Counted from the first letter of the stretch, positions 1-8,222 are shown. The stretch: DNA of 64,000 nt from JAICKM01 sp050998805 (GCA_050998805.1 JBPCPV010000015.1:62001-126000); one strand, 5' to 3'. Notes: generated from the letters alone by a model not told the origin. A program made the numbers and translations.

Positions 1-323
1 CGGCGCGTAATGCTCACTTCGTCGTAGTCTATCGCCAGCAGTCGGTCGGAGTTGTCGAGCGTGAGGCTGACCTCGGCCATGCCCTGCTGACCGCGTGCGG
101 TGGACCCCGAGAAGATCAGGTCTTCGCTGCGGCGCGCCCTCAGTTGGGAGTAGGACTGCTCGCCCAGAACCCACCGGAGCGCATCGGCGACGTTCGACTT
201 GCCGCTGCCGTTGGGGCCGATGATAGCTGTGATGTCGCCGTGGAAGGCGAAATCGGTCTTGGCGGCAAAAGTCTTGAAGCCCTGTAGTGTCAGGTGTTTG
301 AGGCGCGGGATATGTGTGGGCAC
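1..323 (-). CDS. smc: Chromosome segregation ATPase SMC, N-terminal part (runs off the window)
   Basis: This is the 5' end of a gene that continues beyond base 1. The reading begins with a GTG at 321-323 and gives about 107 residues: a short N terminus, the SMC-typical LQGFKTFAAKT stretch, and a Walker A motif GPNGSGKSNVADALRWVLGE at about residues 32-51. This is the signature of the SMC/ABC head, which dimerises and binds ATP in the condensin complex that compacts and segregates chromosomes. The ABC signature and the coiled-coil arms lie outside the window. The start lies 4 bases after the stop of the small membrane-protein gene upstream, so the two are probably co-transcribed. A parS-like site at 18224 in the same window fits SMC loading by ParB, but that link is inference. 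Confidence 0.93.
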   Translation of the reverse strand, partial: MPTHIPRLKHLTLQGFKTFAAKTDFAFHGDITAIIGPNGSGKSNVADALRWVLGEQSYSQLRARRSEDLIFSGSTARGQQGMAEVSLTLDNSDRLLAIDYDEVSITR

Positions 324-327
324 TCGT

Positions 328-525
328 CTACTGGGAGAGCAGCTCGAAGCGCACATGGTCCTCGTCGCCGAGGAGGCGCGCCCAGGCGTCATGCACTGCG
401 CCCGAAGTTTGCGCGCCGACCTGGAGCATGAGGAACGCGCCGACCATGAAGCCGGTGAGCGTGCCGAGGATCAGGCCGATCAGCAGGTAGTTGGGTTGGC
501 CGCCGTTGCTGAGGATACTCGACAT
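328..525 (-). CDS. Small single-pass membrane protein upstream of smc
   Basis: This is a 65-residue protein with one hydrophobic segment (YLLIGLILGTLTGFMVGAFLML, split here as residues about 13-34 of the protein) followed by a short soluble tail. It resembles the N-terminal layout of YtxH-like proteins, though I do not recognise a family with certainty. The start is set by ribosome-binding evidence: a GGAGAG motif lies at 534-539, about 8 bases before the ATG at 523-525. The in-frame ATG at 540 overlaps that motif and is less likely. The stop is 4 bases before the smc start, which suggests translation coupled to smc. The function is unknown. Confidence 0.6.
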   Translation of the reverse strand: MSSILSNGGQPNYLLIGLILGTLTGFMVGAFLMLQVGAQTSGAVHDAWARLLGDEDHVRFELLSQ

Positions 526-587
526 TGAGGTTCTCTCCATTTAACTTGCGGCCCATAGAGGCCGGTGTTGGCCGAACGCGCCCGGCC

Positions 588-983
588 CTACTGGACGACT
601 AGGATGCGCGGGGCTGCCGCCCAAAGTTTCTCCAAACGATAGTAATCGCGGGTAGCCGGGTCGAAGATATGGACAATCACCCCACCGTAATCAAGCAGAA
701 CCCAGGTGGCTTCCTGTAGACCCTCCAAATGCAGGGGGTTCAGGCCATAGGAGCTTTTTAGCTGCTCGTCAATGCCGTGGGCGATAGCGCGCACCTGTCG
801 GTCACTGGTGCCGGTGCATATAACGAAATAATCCGAGATTATAGAGAGTTCGTGGATGTCGAGCATCACGATGTCTTCGGCTTTCTTGTCGGAGGCGATC
901 TGCACGATCAGTCGGGCCAATTCGTTTGGATCGAGGACTGCCGTCGGCTCCTGCTCTGGGGCCAGTTCACGCGGGTCTACCAA
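588..983 (-). CDS. rsfS: Ribosomal silencing factor RsfS (DUF143/Iojap family)
   Basis: The protein carries the complete RsfS core: a helix containing LARLIVQIASDKKAEDIVMLDI, then SDYFVICTGTSDRQVRAIA, and the C-terminal DYGGVIVHIF followed by RDYYRLEKLW. The family binds ribosomal protein uL14 and blocks subunit joining when nutrients are low. I chose the TTG at 981-983 because a GGAGG (998-994 on the minus strand) lies 10 bases upstream, and the resulting 131 residues match the usual family length. The in-frame ATG codons at 1043 and 1076 would add up to 31 residues of low similarity and cannot be excluded. It is followed by the smc-proximal genes on the same strand and preceded by a TPR protein. 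Confidence 0.88.
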   Translation of the reverse strand: MVDPRELAPEQEPTAVLDPNELARLIVQIASDKKAEDIVMLDIHELSIISDYFVICTGTSDRQVRAIAHGIDEQLKSSYGLNPLHLEGLQEATWVLLDYGGVIVHIFDPATRDYYRLEKLWAAAPRILVVQ

Positions 984-1094
984 ATATCTATATCCTCCGT
1001 TAGAGCTACGAATAGAGCTATGCGAACATATTCTGTCTTGCATATATAAACGTAAATCGGGGCCGATCCGTTTCATGGCCCACGTACCCGCCTG

Positions 1095-2210
1095 TCACGG
1101 GGCAGCCGGATAGGCGCTGACCCCAGTGATCAGCCAACTGCTCCCACTCTTGGTGAGGCGGACGAGGTAGCTGACGGGCGCGGGTGCAAAGGTGATCGTG
1201 ACGATGGTCTCGCCCTGGTTGCCGTCAGGGGCCAGGGCGAGGGGCTTGCCTGGTTGGACGGCGGGCGACGTCAGGGCGGCGAGGGCTTGGTTCAGCTTGA
1301 TCGCAGGCAAGTCGTTTTGGGCGGCGTAGTATTTCTGCCGCAAATCGGGTGCCAGGTAGCCGGCGGCGGCAGTGTAGTTTTTCCCAATCTGCGCCTGGAA
1401 AAATTTGGTGCCGGCATCGTCGAAGTAGCCGGAGCCGCCGAATAGCCCTGTCACCGCGAGGAGCGCGCCGATGATCAGCAGGAGCGCGCCAAGCAAGAGC
1501 GGCACCAAGCTCCCGCGCCTACCGACCGGGCGGAGTGTGTCTACGGCTGTTTCTTCTCCGGCGGGGGCGGACGGGGTCAAGGCCGAGGCGCTGTCCAGAT
1601 CAGCGGAGTCGCTGTCCACAGTGAGGTCGCCGGCAGAACGATCCGTCGGGTGACGCTGGGCGGGGGCCGGTATCTCCGGCTCGGCGACGTGAGACGCAAC
1701 GAGGCTGCCGTTCTCGCCGGGCACCGGCTCGCTAGAGGTGCCCTCGGCGGGCAGCGGCTCGGGCATAACAAGAGGAGCTGTGGTTCTCGGCTTCTGGGTC
1801 GGCGCGTATGTAGCCGACATAGTGTCAGGAAGGGGCGGGGTTATGCCGTCCCCCACGGTGGCATAACCGACGCCGGGCGGAAGGGGAGGCGGCGCGGCGG
1901 GAGGTAGGGGAGCGGGCGTCGCGGCAGGTGCAGATTCGTCGGTGGGGATGTTGAGGCGGGAGAGCGCCCAGCGCCGGCCAACCACGGCCTGTTGGTTAGA
2001 CGGGTTGATCGTCAGCACATGTTCGAAGGCGTCAAGCGATTCGGCAGGGGTGGGCGCTACCGGGGCCAGCCAGAGCCAGCCCTGCTCGCTCTGTGGGTCG
2101 CTCGTGACCACCTGCTTCAAGAGCAGGTAGGCTTCGGTCTTGCGCTTGGCTTTTGCCTCTGCTATCCCGGCCTGCAACATATCGTGTAGGTCGGCGTCCC
2201 CTTGCTCCAT
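1095..2210 (-). CDS. TPR-containing single-pass membrane protein
   Basis: The 371-residue protein starts with a tetratricopeptide-like domain at residues about 5-75 (AYLLLKQVVTSDPQSEQGWLW, then a second helical pair ending in LTINPSNQQAVVGRRWAL). A long Pro/Ala/Thr-rich linker follows, then a transmembrane helix near residues 230-255. The C-terminal domain of about 110 residues (TKFFQAQIGKNYTAAAGYL onward) looks like an extracellular DUF4878/NTF2-type fold. The arrangement suggests an inner-membrane protein with a cytoplasmic TPR and an external sensor or scaffold domain; the exact role is unknown. The ATG at 2210 has a GAGGAG about 10 bases upstream. It is transcribed from a promoter that overlaps the divergent promoter of the phospholipase-D-like gene. 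Confidence 0.75.
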   Translation of the reverse strand: MEQGDADLHDMLQAGIAEAKAKRKTEAYLLLKQVVTSDPQSEQGWLWLAPVAPTPAESLDAFEHVLTINPSNQQAVVGRRWALSRLNIPTDESAPAATPAPLPPAAPPPLPPGVGYATVGDGITPPLPDTMSATYAPTQKPRTTAPLVMPEPLPAEGTSSEPVPGENGSLVASHVAEPEIPAPAQRHPTDRSAGDLTVDSDSADLDSASALTPSAPAGEETAVDTLRPVGRRGSLVPLLLGALLLIIGALLAVTGLFGGSGYFDDAGTKFFQAQIGKNYTAAAGYLAPDLRQKYYAAQNDLPAIKLNQALAALTSPAVQPGKPLALAPDGNQGETIVTITFAPAPVSYLVRLTKSGSSWLITGVSAYPAAP

Positions 2211-2282
2211 CGGGCAACACTCCTCGGAGGCGTGTATCGCGATCCGGGCCGGCCCCCGCCGCCCCGCGTTATCTCCGCCACC

Positions 2283-2328
2283 ATTATAGCATGGCGTGTT
2301 GCAATTGCAAGCCGGAGTCTGCTATAAT
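2283..2328. promoter_or_regulatory. Overlapping divergent sigma-70-type promoters
   Basis: On the plus strand, TTGCAA (2299-2304) and TATAAT (2323-2328) are 18 bp apart and drive the phospholipase-D-like gene. On the minus strand, TTGCAA (2305-2310) and TATAAT (2288-2283) are 16 bp apart and drive the TPR gene. The two -35 hexamers abut in the palindrome TTGCAATTGCAA, so the polymerases should exclude each other. The plus-strand -10 ends 7 bases before the ATG at 2336. Confidence 0.75.
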
Positions 2329-2335
2329 CCGCCAA

Positions 2336-3859
2336 ATGCTTCTCACTGAGATCCTGTCGTCGTTCCTGGGGCGGCGCATAAGCAGGGCAACCCATCGCCT
2401 GACCAGCCGCAGGCGGCACCACGATACCCTCCGCCAGGCAAGGGTCTCGAAGGAAGACCGCGCGCGGGCGCGGGCAACTTGGTGGGGCAAAGACCCGCGT
2501 TGGTATCCCGGCGGTGCCCCACCCCGACTGCACAACCTTGTGACGCCACTGGTTGACGGCGAGGCTTACTTCGCCGCGCTCCAAGAGGCGATCAACGGGG
2601 CGCAAGACTACATCTACGTTGTCGGCTGGTGCCTGACGCCTTATCTGCCTCTGGTGCGTGAGACCGAGCAGGATCTCGTCGAGACACGTTTCCTGACGCT
2701 GCTCTCAGAGGCGTCGAAACGCCTGCCGGTAAGGCTGCTGCTCTGGGCGGGCGCGCCTTTCTTTTTCCAGCCGACGACACACATAATGGAAGCTGTGCGG
2801 GCGACGTTCGAGGAGCAGTCGGCGGGCGACCTCGAATGCCGCCTCGACCATAGCGCGCACTTTTCGCACTGCCATCACCAGAAGGCGATTGTGGTTGATG
2901 GGCGCGTCGCTTTCGTCGGCGGCATAGACGCGACGACAGATAGCGGCGACCGCTGGGACACTGGCCGCCACCCGCTGCGCGCGGGCCGCAACTGGCACGA
3001 CGCGGCGGTGCGGATCGAGGGCGAGGCGGTAGCCGACGTGGAACACAACTTCCGGCAGCGATGGCGGGCGGTCACCGGGGATGAGATAGCTGAAAAGCCA
3101 GCACGGGCGTTCGACCCGGTGTGGAAGACGCCTGTGCAGATCGTGCGGACGATCCCAGCGGGGGTTTACCGCGCCTTGCCGCTCGGTGAGTTCGGGATAC
3201 ACCATATCTATGTACAAGCCCTCCGCCGCGCAGAACGGCTGATCTACATCGAGAACCAGTACCTATGGTCGCCCGATGTGGTGGGCGCGCTGATCACCGC
3301 GATGGACCGACCGCACAGAGGGCCGTTCAGGGTCGTGATCGTGCTGCCGGCCTCCGCAGACGACGGCAAGCTGGACAACGACAAGCATGTAGACGAGCTG
3401 CTCAAGGCAGATTCCGGACGGGGCATCGTCTCGGCCTACTCACTCTATACCTCGGGGCCAAACACAGGGCGACACGCCTTCACGTACAGACCTATCTATG
3501 TTCATGCCAAAGTCTGCGTGATTGACGATGAGTGGTTTACCGTCGGGTCGGCGAACCTGAACAACCGCGGCCTCGTCACGGACAGCGAAATCAACGCGCT
3601 GGTCCATGAGCCGGAGATGGCGCGGAACCTGCGGGTCGCGCTGTGGGCGGAGCATCTTTGGCTGCCGCGCGAGCAGGTGGCGGACGCAACGGCGCACGCG
3701 GTGGCCGACCGGGAGTGGCCTGAGCGCGCCGCCGAAAACGAGCGGATCATTCAGAACTGCGAGAAGCCGCTGATCTGCGCTGTCCGCCGCTACCAGCCGG
3801 GCCGCGAGGAGGGCGCGTGGCTGTTCGACGAGGCTGAGGCTGTGCTCGTGGAGCATTAG
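2336..3859 (+). CDS. Phospholipase D / cardiolipin-synthase-type protein
   Basis: This is a two-domain phospholipase D superfamily enzyme of 507 residues. The first HKD motif is HHQKAIVVD followed by GGIDATTDSGDRWD (histidine near residue 180). The second is VHAKVCVIDDEWFTVGSANLNNRG (histidine near residue 390). Both have the lysine and aspartate needed for the phosphatidyl-histidine intermediate. The family includes cardiolipin synthases and phospholipases; the length and HKD spacing do not decide between them. It lacks the N-terminal transmembrane helices of classical ClsA. I start it at the ATG at 2336, because the -10 box ends at 2328 and the start codon then coincides with the expected transcription start. 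Upstream in-frame starts (2153, 2291) would lie inside the promoter or the divergent gene. The 3' end overlaps the convergent DUF885 gene by 4 bases. Confidence 0.85.
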   Translation: MLLTEILSSFLGRRISRATHRLTSRRRHHDTLRQARVSKEDRARARATWWGKDPRWYPGGAPPRLHNLVTPLVDGEAYFAALQEAINGAQDYIYVVGWCLTPYLPLVRETEQDLVETRFLTLLSEASKRLPVRLLLWAGAPFFFQPTTHIMEAVRATFEEQSAGDLECRLDHSAHFSHCHHQKAIVVDGRVAFVGGIDATTDSGDRWDTGRHPLRAGRNWHDAAVRIEGEAVADVEHNFRQRWRAVTGDEIAEKPARAFDPVWKTPVQIVRTIPAGVYRALPLGEFGIHHIYVQALRRAERLIYIENQYLWSPDVVGALITAMDRPHRGPFRVVIVLPASADDGKLDNDKHVDELLKADSGRGIVSAYSLYTSGPNTGRHAFTYRPIYVHAKVCVIDDEWFTVGSANLNNRGLVTDSEINALVHEPEMARNLRVALWAEHLWLPREQVADATAHAVADREWPERAAENERIIQNCEKPLICAVRRYQPGREEGAWLFDEAEAVLVEH

Positions 3860-5520
3860 CCCAGTAGCGCCATCCTCAGCAGGCCAATCGGCAGGCTACC
3901 CAGCGCGAGTAGCTCGTCATGGAAGGCTTTGAGCGCGAAGGGCCAGCCTGCGGCCTCCAGTCCGGCGCGATAGTCGGCGGCGAGCCGAGGCAGCTCGCGC
4001 TTGGCGATCAGGTAGGAGAGCGGTGCATTTGGACTCTGGGTGGCGCGCGCAGCCTCCGCAAGGGCAGTAGGCGGCTCGAGGTGCGCGGTCTCGACCAGCA
4101 GGGCGGCGGCATCGTCAAGGGACATCTCGCCGGAGTGGAGGCCGACGTCGATCACGATGCGGCAGGCGCGGTGCAGACCATCGGCCAGGCGGAGGAGCCG
4201 CCCGCGCGGGTCAGTCAGGAACCCGGCCTGCTCCATGAGATCCTCGGCATAGAATGTCCAGGCGTCGGTTACGGAACTGCCGAGGCCGACGGCGAGCTTG
4301 CGCGGTAGGCTCACACCCCAAGCCGCGCAGGCGAGTTGCAGGTGGCGACCGGGGTATGCCTCGCGGACAGCGACCGCCGGGATGCCTGCGCTGGGGTGGG
4401 CGCGCAGCAGGCAGTCGGTGTCGGCGTGGGGCAGGCCCGTCGGCACCGGGGTGACGCGGAAGATGCCGAGCTGCTTGCGCTCGAAGGGACCGGCCGGCAG
4501 GTATGCGGCTGGCGGCACCAGAGGTGCCATGAAGGTGGGCGTCTCTGCGATATGCAGATGCTCGTCGGGCGGGAGCGTCACCAGGTCGTGTTCTATGACG
4601 GCAGCGCGGGCCGCCTCTATGGCCTGCTGGTAGGCCGGAAGGAGATCGCGAGCGAGCGGGTGGTCGGCGTGGATCTCGGTGAGCAGATCCGGCCAGGGGC
4701 GGTTGCCGAGCGCGGCTGCATCTGCCTGGAGCGCGTCCTCCGCCTCGCGTATCAGCTCGCGGCCCATCGCTCCGGCTGTGCCGGCGTCGAGGTCGAGCAT
4801 TAGCTCGTCGTGGACGAGGGCATTCCAGGCGGCCTCGCCGAGCACAAAATCGCCCTCGGCGCGGGGCAGGAGCGTCTCGCGCAAGAACCGTACGTAACGC
4901 TCAACGGCGGCAACCGCCTTCGTGTTCGTGGCTTCGAGCCTGGCCGCCAGCATCGGGTCGCCGCTCCTCATGCCCGCCGCTAGTGGCGGGATCATGCTCT
5001 GGAAGAGGAGTAGGCCGCCGAGGGCAGACGCGGAGGCAAGCTCGACCCAGAGGCGGGGGCAGACCCCAAGGTTGCGCTCGGCGTCGGCGAGGACGCGGGG
5101 CACCTCGGCAAGGCGGCCAGCGAGGCTCCGCAGGCGGTCTTCTAGCGGCGCGAAGTCGCGCAGCAGGAGGCTGCACGGCCCGTAGAGGGCCTCCGCGCCG
5201 TAGAAGTCGGGGCTGCGGTGGGGAAGATCCTGTGTGACCAGGGCGCGAAGGCCGGAGCGCGCCAGACCGGCCATGAGCCGGAGGTCGATCTCCCACGAGG
5301 TGTCGCCGAGCGCGCTGTAACGGCCGACCCGTTCGAGGAAGAGCGCGAGGCCGACCTGGGACTCGTGCAGGGCCTCCGGCGAGGTCTCGGCGAGGCGGCT
5401 ATCGTGAGCGTGGAGGCCGAGTTCTGTGGCCGCGACGGGGTTGCGCGCCAGATACCAGGCGGTGAACTCCTGCACATCGGCGTAGAACGCGCTCTTCTCG
5501 GCTCCGGCGGTGAGATCCAT
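3856..5520 (-). CDS. DUF885 family protein with a degenerate metal-binding motif
   Basis: The protein of about 554 residues has the layout of the DUF885 family: an N-terminal EFTAWYLARNPVAATELGLH stretch, a long helical middle, and a C-terminal region with LLVETAHLEPPTALAEAAR and YLIAKRELPRLAADYR. Family members resemble zinc carboxypeptidases and normally carry HEAYPGHHLQ. Here the equivalent segment reads REAYPGRHLQ, so two of the histidines are arginine. The protein may therefore be catalytically inactive or use another chemistry. The ATG at 5520 is preferred over the GTG at 5526 because AAGGTGA lies just upstream; the gene directly follows the methyltransferase gene and is probably co-transcribed with it. 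Confidence 0.8.
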   Translation of the reverse strand: MDLTAGAEKSAFYADVQEFTAWYLARNPVAATELGLHAHDSRLAETSPEALHESQVGLALFLERVGRYSALGDTSWEIDLRLMAGLARSGLRALVTQDLPHRSPDFYGAEALYGPCSLLLRDFAPLEDRLRSLAGRLAEVPRVLADAERNLGVCPRLWVELASASALGGLLLFQSMIPPLAAGMRSGDPMLAARLEATNTKAVAAVERYVRFLRETLLPRAEGDFVLGEAAWNALVHDELMLDLDAGTAGAMGRELIREAEDALQADAAALGNRPWPDLLTEIHADHPLARDLLPAYQQAIEAARAAVIEHDLVTLPPDEHLHIAETPTFMAPLVPPAAYLPAGPFERKQLGIFRVTPVPTGLPHADTDCLLRAHPSAGIPAVAVREAYPGRHLQLACAAWGVSLPRKLAVGLGSSVTDAWTFYAEDLMEQAGFLTDPRGRLLRLADGLHRACRIVIDVGLHSGEMSLDDAAALLVETAHLEPPTALAEAARATQSPNAPLSYLIAKRELPRLAADYRAGLEAAGWPFALKAFHDELLALGSLPIGLLRMALLG

Positions 5521-5522
5521 TG

Positions 5523-6368
5523 TCACCTTGCGCCGCCCGGCTTGCGCCCGGAGGCCAGCTTCACCGAGATCGGCAGATCGAGGCCGCCACCGGGCGCTTC
5601 GTAAGCCCGCACGATGCGGTCGAACTCGGCGCGTATACGGCGCTGCATGTCGAGGGGCTGGCCGAGGACCAGCGGGCGGGTGCGGACTGTGCCGGACAGC
5701 ACGCCGTTCCAGAGGGTGTCGGCTCCGTCTACCCGGTAGGTGAAAGCTAACGTCTGGACCCCCGTTTCTTCGAGGCCGGCCGCGAGCAACAGGCGTCTGA
5801 ACTCGACGTCGTCGGCGAAGGGGAAGGACGGCGGGCCGGGCGGCAGACCGGGAGGGGGAGCCGCGCCGGCGGCGCGAACTGCGTCGAGGAAGACGCCCTG
5901 TAGCCGGGACCGCTCAGGCAGATCCCATGTGGTGAGGGCGATCGTGCCGCCGAGCGCCGCCACGCGGACCATCTCGGCCAACTCCTGCGCGGGGTGCGCC
6001 AAGTGGGGCATCAGGAAGTTCGCGATCACCACGTCGAACGCGCCGTCACGGAACGGCAGTCGGGCGGCCTCCGCTCGGCAGAGGGCGGCATTGGGATATG
6101 TCGCGGTAGAGCGGGCAAGCATCTGCGCGGCGGGGTCTATGCCGACGACAATCGCGCCACGCTCGGCGGCGCGGACCGCGGCAGAGCCGGTGCCGGTCCC
6201 GACATCAAGCACGCGGCTACCAAGGGCGACATGCGCGGCATCAAGCAGAGGGTCTACGACGCACGCGGTAATGCGGCCAAAGAAGTCGTCGTAGGTGGAG
6301 GCGCGGTCATTCCAGCCGTCTATCTCGAAGGCCCGGAAGGCATCCATTGGGTCGGTCGGGTAGTGCAT
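5523..6368 (-). CDS. SAM-dependent class I methyltransferase
   Basis: A 281-residue protein with a standard Rossmann methyltransferase core. Motif I is VLDVGTGTGSAAVRAAERG at about residues 53-71, followed by the acidic motif II GIDPAAQML, and FDVVIANFLMPHLAHP at motif IV. It belongs to the UbiE/MenG-like Methyltransf_11 group. The substrate is not evident; the neighbours give no ubiquinone or menaquinone context. The stop overlaps the region of the next start, so it probably heads a two-gene unit with the DUF885 protein. Confidence 0.85.
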   Translation of the reverse strand: MHYPTDPMDAFRAFEIDGWNDRASTYDDFFGRITACVVDPLLDAAHVALGSRVLDVGTGTGSAAVRAAERGAIVVGIDPAAQMLARSTATYPNAALCRAEAARLPFRDGAFDVVIANFLMPHLAHPAQELAEMVRVAALGGTIALTTWDLPERSRLQGVFLDAVRAAGAAPPPGLPPGPPSFPFADDVEFRRLLLAAGLEETGVQTLAFTYRVDGADTLWNGVLSGTVRTRPLVLGQPLDMQRRIRAEFDRIVRAYEAPGGGLDLPISVKLASGRKPGGAR

Positions 6369-6465
6369 TATCGCGTCAAAATCGTTTCATTTGCGTGCCG
6401 GAAGCGTAACATTGGGCTACTTTATTCGTGTATTAGTAGGCTAATAGACTCGCAGTGCTGTGGCG

Positions 6466-6494
6466 GAGATTCTGCGCTGCGCTCAGAATGACAG
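6466..6494. repeat. Dispersed intergenic repeat (type GAGATTCT...CTCAGAATGAC)
   Basis: This intergenic copy starts GAGATTCTGCGCTGCGCTCA and ends with GAATGACAG. A near-identical copy lies at 19568-19594 and a diverged one at 29329-29350. The copies lie only between genes, which suggests a small mobile or recombinogenic element. The rest of the 6369-6548 gap shows nothing else that I recognise. Confidence 0.65.
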
Positions 6495-6548
6495 TACCGG
6501 TGCTCACAATGGCAGTGGCGGGACGCGGAACGGCAGTCAGGGCGCTGG

Positions 6549-7709
6549 TCATTTTCCGGCGTAGGAGATGCGGTAGATAAGGCCGGATTTGTCATCGCTG
6601 ACGAGCAGGCTGCCGTCGGCGGCGGCGACGATGCCGACAGGGCGGCCTACGGCACCGAGGTCGCCGGTTTGCCAGCCTGTGGCGAAGTCCTCGGCGGGGC
6701 CGGAGACCTGGCTGTTGCTCAAGGGCACACGCATAACCTTGTAGCCGACCAGATGGGTGCTGTTCCAGGAGCCGTGGAAGGCAACGTAGAGACTGTCTCG
6801 GTAACCAGCAGGGAAGACGCTCCCCTGGTAGAAGGCGAGGCCGAGCGGGGCCATGTGGGCGTGCATCGTAACTGCGGGTTGGGCAACGCCGGAACAGCCG
6901 AGCGCGCCGGCGAAGTCGGGGTCGGGCAGGGTGCCCGCGTGGCAGCGCGGCCAGCCGAAGTCGGCTCCATCCCGTAAGATATTGACAGTCTCGGGCGGCT
7001 GGTCGTCGCCGAGCATGTCGCGGCCGTTGTTCGTTGCCCAGACGGCGTGGGTGACGGGGTTGACCGCGAGGCCGACGGCGTTCCGCAGGCCCTTGCTGAG
7101 TACGCGACCGCCTGTGCCGTCGGCGGCGTATACCCAGACGGCGGCTCGGCGCGGGTCGTCTTCTTTGCAGACGTTGCAGCTCGAGCCGATTGCCAGGTAG
7201 ATCTTGCCGTCAGGGCCGACCAGCACGGTCTTGGTTGTATGCACGCCGGTATCGGGCAGGTTGGGTATGAGTACCCTGCGCGCTGTGGCGTGCAGTGATG
7301 AGTCGAGAGTGAGTTCGGTGACTTGGTCCTGCTCTCCGACGAGCAGGCCGTCTTTGGCGAAGTCGAGGCTGCTCGGCGCGTGGAGGTCGGCGGCGACGAC
7401 TATCAGACCGTCGGCGCGGCCATCGTGGTTGGCGTTGGGCAGGGCGACGATGCGGTTGAGGCCGCGCTCGGCGACAAAAAGCGTGCCGTCGGGCGAGACG
7501 GCCATGAAGCGGGGGCCGGCCAGCCCCGACGCGAAGATATTGGAGCGGAAGCCCGGAGGCAGAGTAAGGTTTGCCTGCCCTGCAAGCGCGGTGTCAACGT
7601 TGACGCCCAACAAGCCGCCGAAGATGGTCTTCCAGAGAAGAATGGCCGCAGTCGCCAGCAGGATGAGCACCGCCGGGGCGAGCAGTCGGCGCGGGAAACG
7701 GAAGCGCAT
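6549..7709 (-). CDS. Membrane-anchored PQQ-dependent sugar-dehydrogenase-like propeller
   Basis: The 386-residue protein begins with an arginine-rich stretch and one transmembrane helix (LLAPAVLILLATAAILLW, residues about 9-26), then a six-bladed beta-propeller of the glucose/sorbosone dehydrogenase family. Diagnostic segments are GLAGPRFMAVSPDGTLFVAE, VLVGPDGKIYLAIGSSCNVC, ATNNGRDMLGDDQPPE and YVAFHGSWNSTHLVGYKVMR. The family oxidises sugars or aldehydes with PQQ on the outer face of the membrane; some members have other substrates. I set the start at the ATG at 7709, which shares one base with the stop of the preceding sigma-like gene, so the two are translationally coupled. Confidence 0.85.
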   Translation of the reverse strand: MRFRFPRRLLAPAVLILLATAAILLWKTIFGGLLGVNVDTALAGQANLTLPPGFRSNIFASGLAGPRFMAVSPDGTLFVAERGLNRIVALPNANHDGRADGLIVVAADLHAPSSLDFAKDGLLVGEQDQVTELTLDSSLHATARRVLIPNLPDTGVHTTKTVLVGPDGKIYLAIGSSCNVCKEDDPRRAAVWVYAADGTGGRVLSKGLRNAVGLAVNPVTHAVWATNNGRDMLGDDQPPETVNILRDGADFGWPRCHAGTLPDPDFAGALGCSGVAQPAVTMHAHMAPLGLAFYQGSVFPAGYRDSLYVAFHGSWNSTHLVGYKVMRVPLSNSQVSGPAEDFATGWQTGDLGAVGRPVGIVAAADGSLLVSDDKSGLIYRISYAGK

Positions 7710-8077
7710 CAGTCGCGGCGGATCATGGCGCGCGCAGGCACGGGCCGCAAAGGGCCTGTGGGTGGGCGATGGGAGCACCCGCGGTGGGGCATAGGGACAA
7801 GAGCGGGCGAGTCGCCTGCCAGGTAATGCACTACGCTGAAGAGGCGGGAGGCGAAGCGCCCGGCGTGCGCGTCTAGCCTGCGGGCGTCTTCCCAGACGCG
7901 CTGGAAGGCTCGTTGGACGACTTCCGCGGCGAGCTGGGGGTCGCCGGCGAGTTTGAGGGCGAGTGAAAACGCGGGGGCCGCGTAGCGGTCGTAGAGGACG
8001 GCAACTGCGCGGGGGTCTCCGGCTGCCATGCGCTCGGCAAGCTGCCGGTCGTCCAATGTCGTTAGGTCGTTATCCAT
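7709..8077 (-). CDS. ECF sigma factor-like protein with region 2 only
   Basis: This encodes 122 residues. Residues about 5-80 (QLAERMAAGDPRAVAVLYDR, then AAEVVQRAFQRVWEDARRLD) match sigma-70 region 2 of ECF factors, including the helix that ends in a conserved VW. Region 4, needed to recognise -35 elements, is absent and is replaced by a short basic tail. It may be a truncated remnant, a regulator acting through core polymerase, or a leader for the dehydrogenase. The ATG at 8077 follows a GAAAGG. Its stop overlaps the start of the dehydrogenase gene. A heptad-repeat palindrome lies 24 bases upstream of the start in the predicted leader RNA. Confidence 0.65.
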   Translation of the reverse strand: MDNDLTTLDDRQLAERMAAGDPRAVAVLYDRYAAPAFSLALKLAGDPQLAAEVVQRAFQRVWEDARRLDAHAGRFASRLFSVVHYLAGDSPALVPMPHRGCSHRPPTGPLRPVPARAMIRRD

Positions 8078-8100
8078 GTATGTCGCCTTTCGTGAGCGAT

Positions 8101-8137
8101 CAGCTTTCAACCGTCAGCGTTCAGCTAGCTGAACGCT
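8101..8137. repeat. Heptad array with a 22-bp perfect palindrome, in the 5' leader of the sigma-like gene
   Basis: Four units in register with a 7-bp period (CAGCTTT, CAACCGT, CAGCGTT, CAGCTAG) run from 8101 to 8128. The last units and the following bases make a perfect 22-bp palindrome at 8116-8137, centred on AGCTAGCT. The array lies between the minus-strand -10 box (8164-8169) and the ribosome-binding site, so it would fold as a hairpin in the mRNA leader. Confidence 0.75.
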
Positions 8138-8163
8138 TGCTGCGTTCTATACGCGCCCAGTGT

Positions 8164-8192
8164 ATTATAGCATGGTGTGTGCCAAATGTCAC
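8164..8192 (-). promoter_or_regulatory. Sigma-70-type promoter of the sigma-like gene
   Basis: On the minus strand, GTGACA (8192-8187) and TATAAT (8169-8164) are separated by 17 bp. The predicted start near 8157 gives a leader of about 80 bases before the ATG at 8077. Confidence 0.65.
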
Positions 8193-8201
8193 ACGAGCGA
8201 A

Positions 8202-8222
8202 GTGGTCAGTGGTCAATGGTCA
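8202..8222. repeat. Heptad array of GTGGTCA type (three units)
   Basis: Units GTGGTCA (8202-8208), GTGGTCA (8209-8215) and ATGGTCA (8216-8222) are in tandem. The array lies in the gap between the divergent sigma-like gene and the zinc-ribbon gene and belongs to the 7-bp-period repeat class seen throughout the window. Confidence 0.7.
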
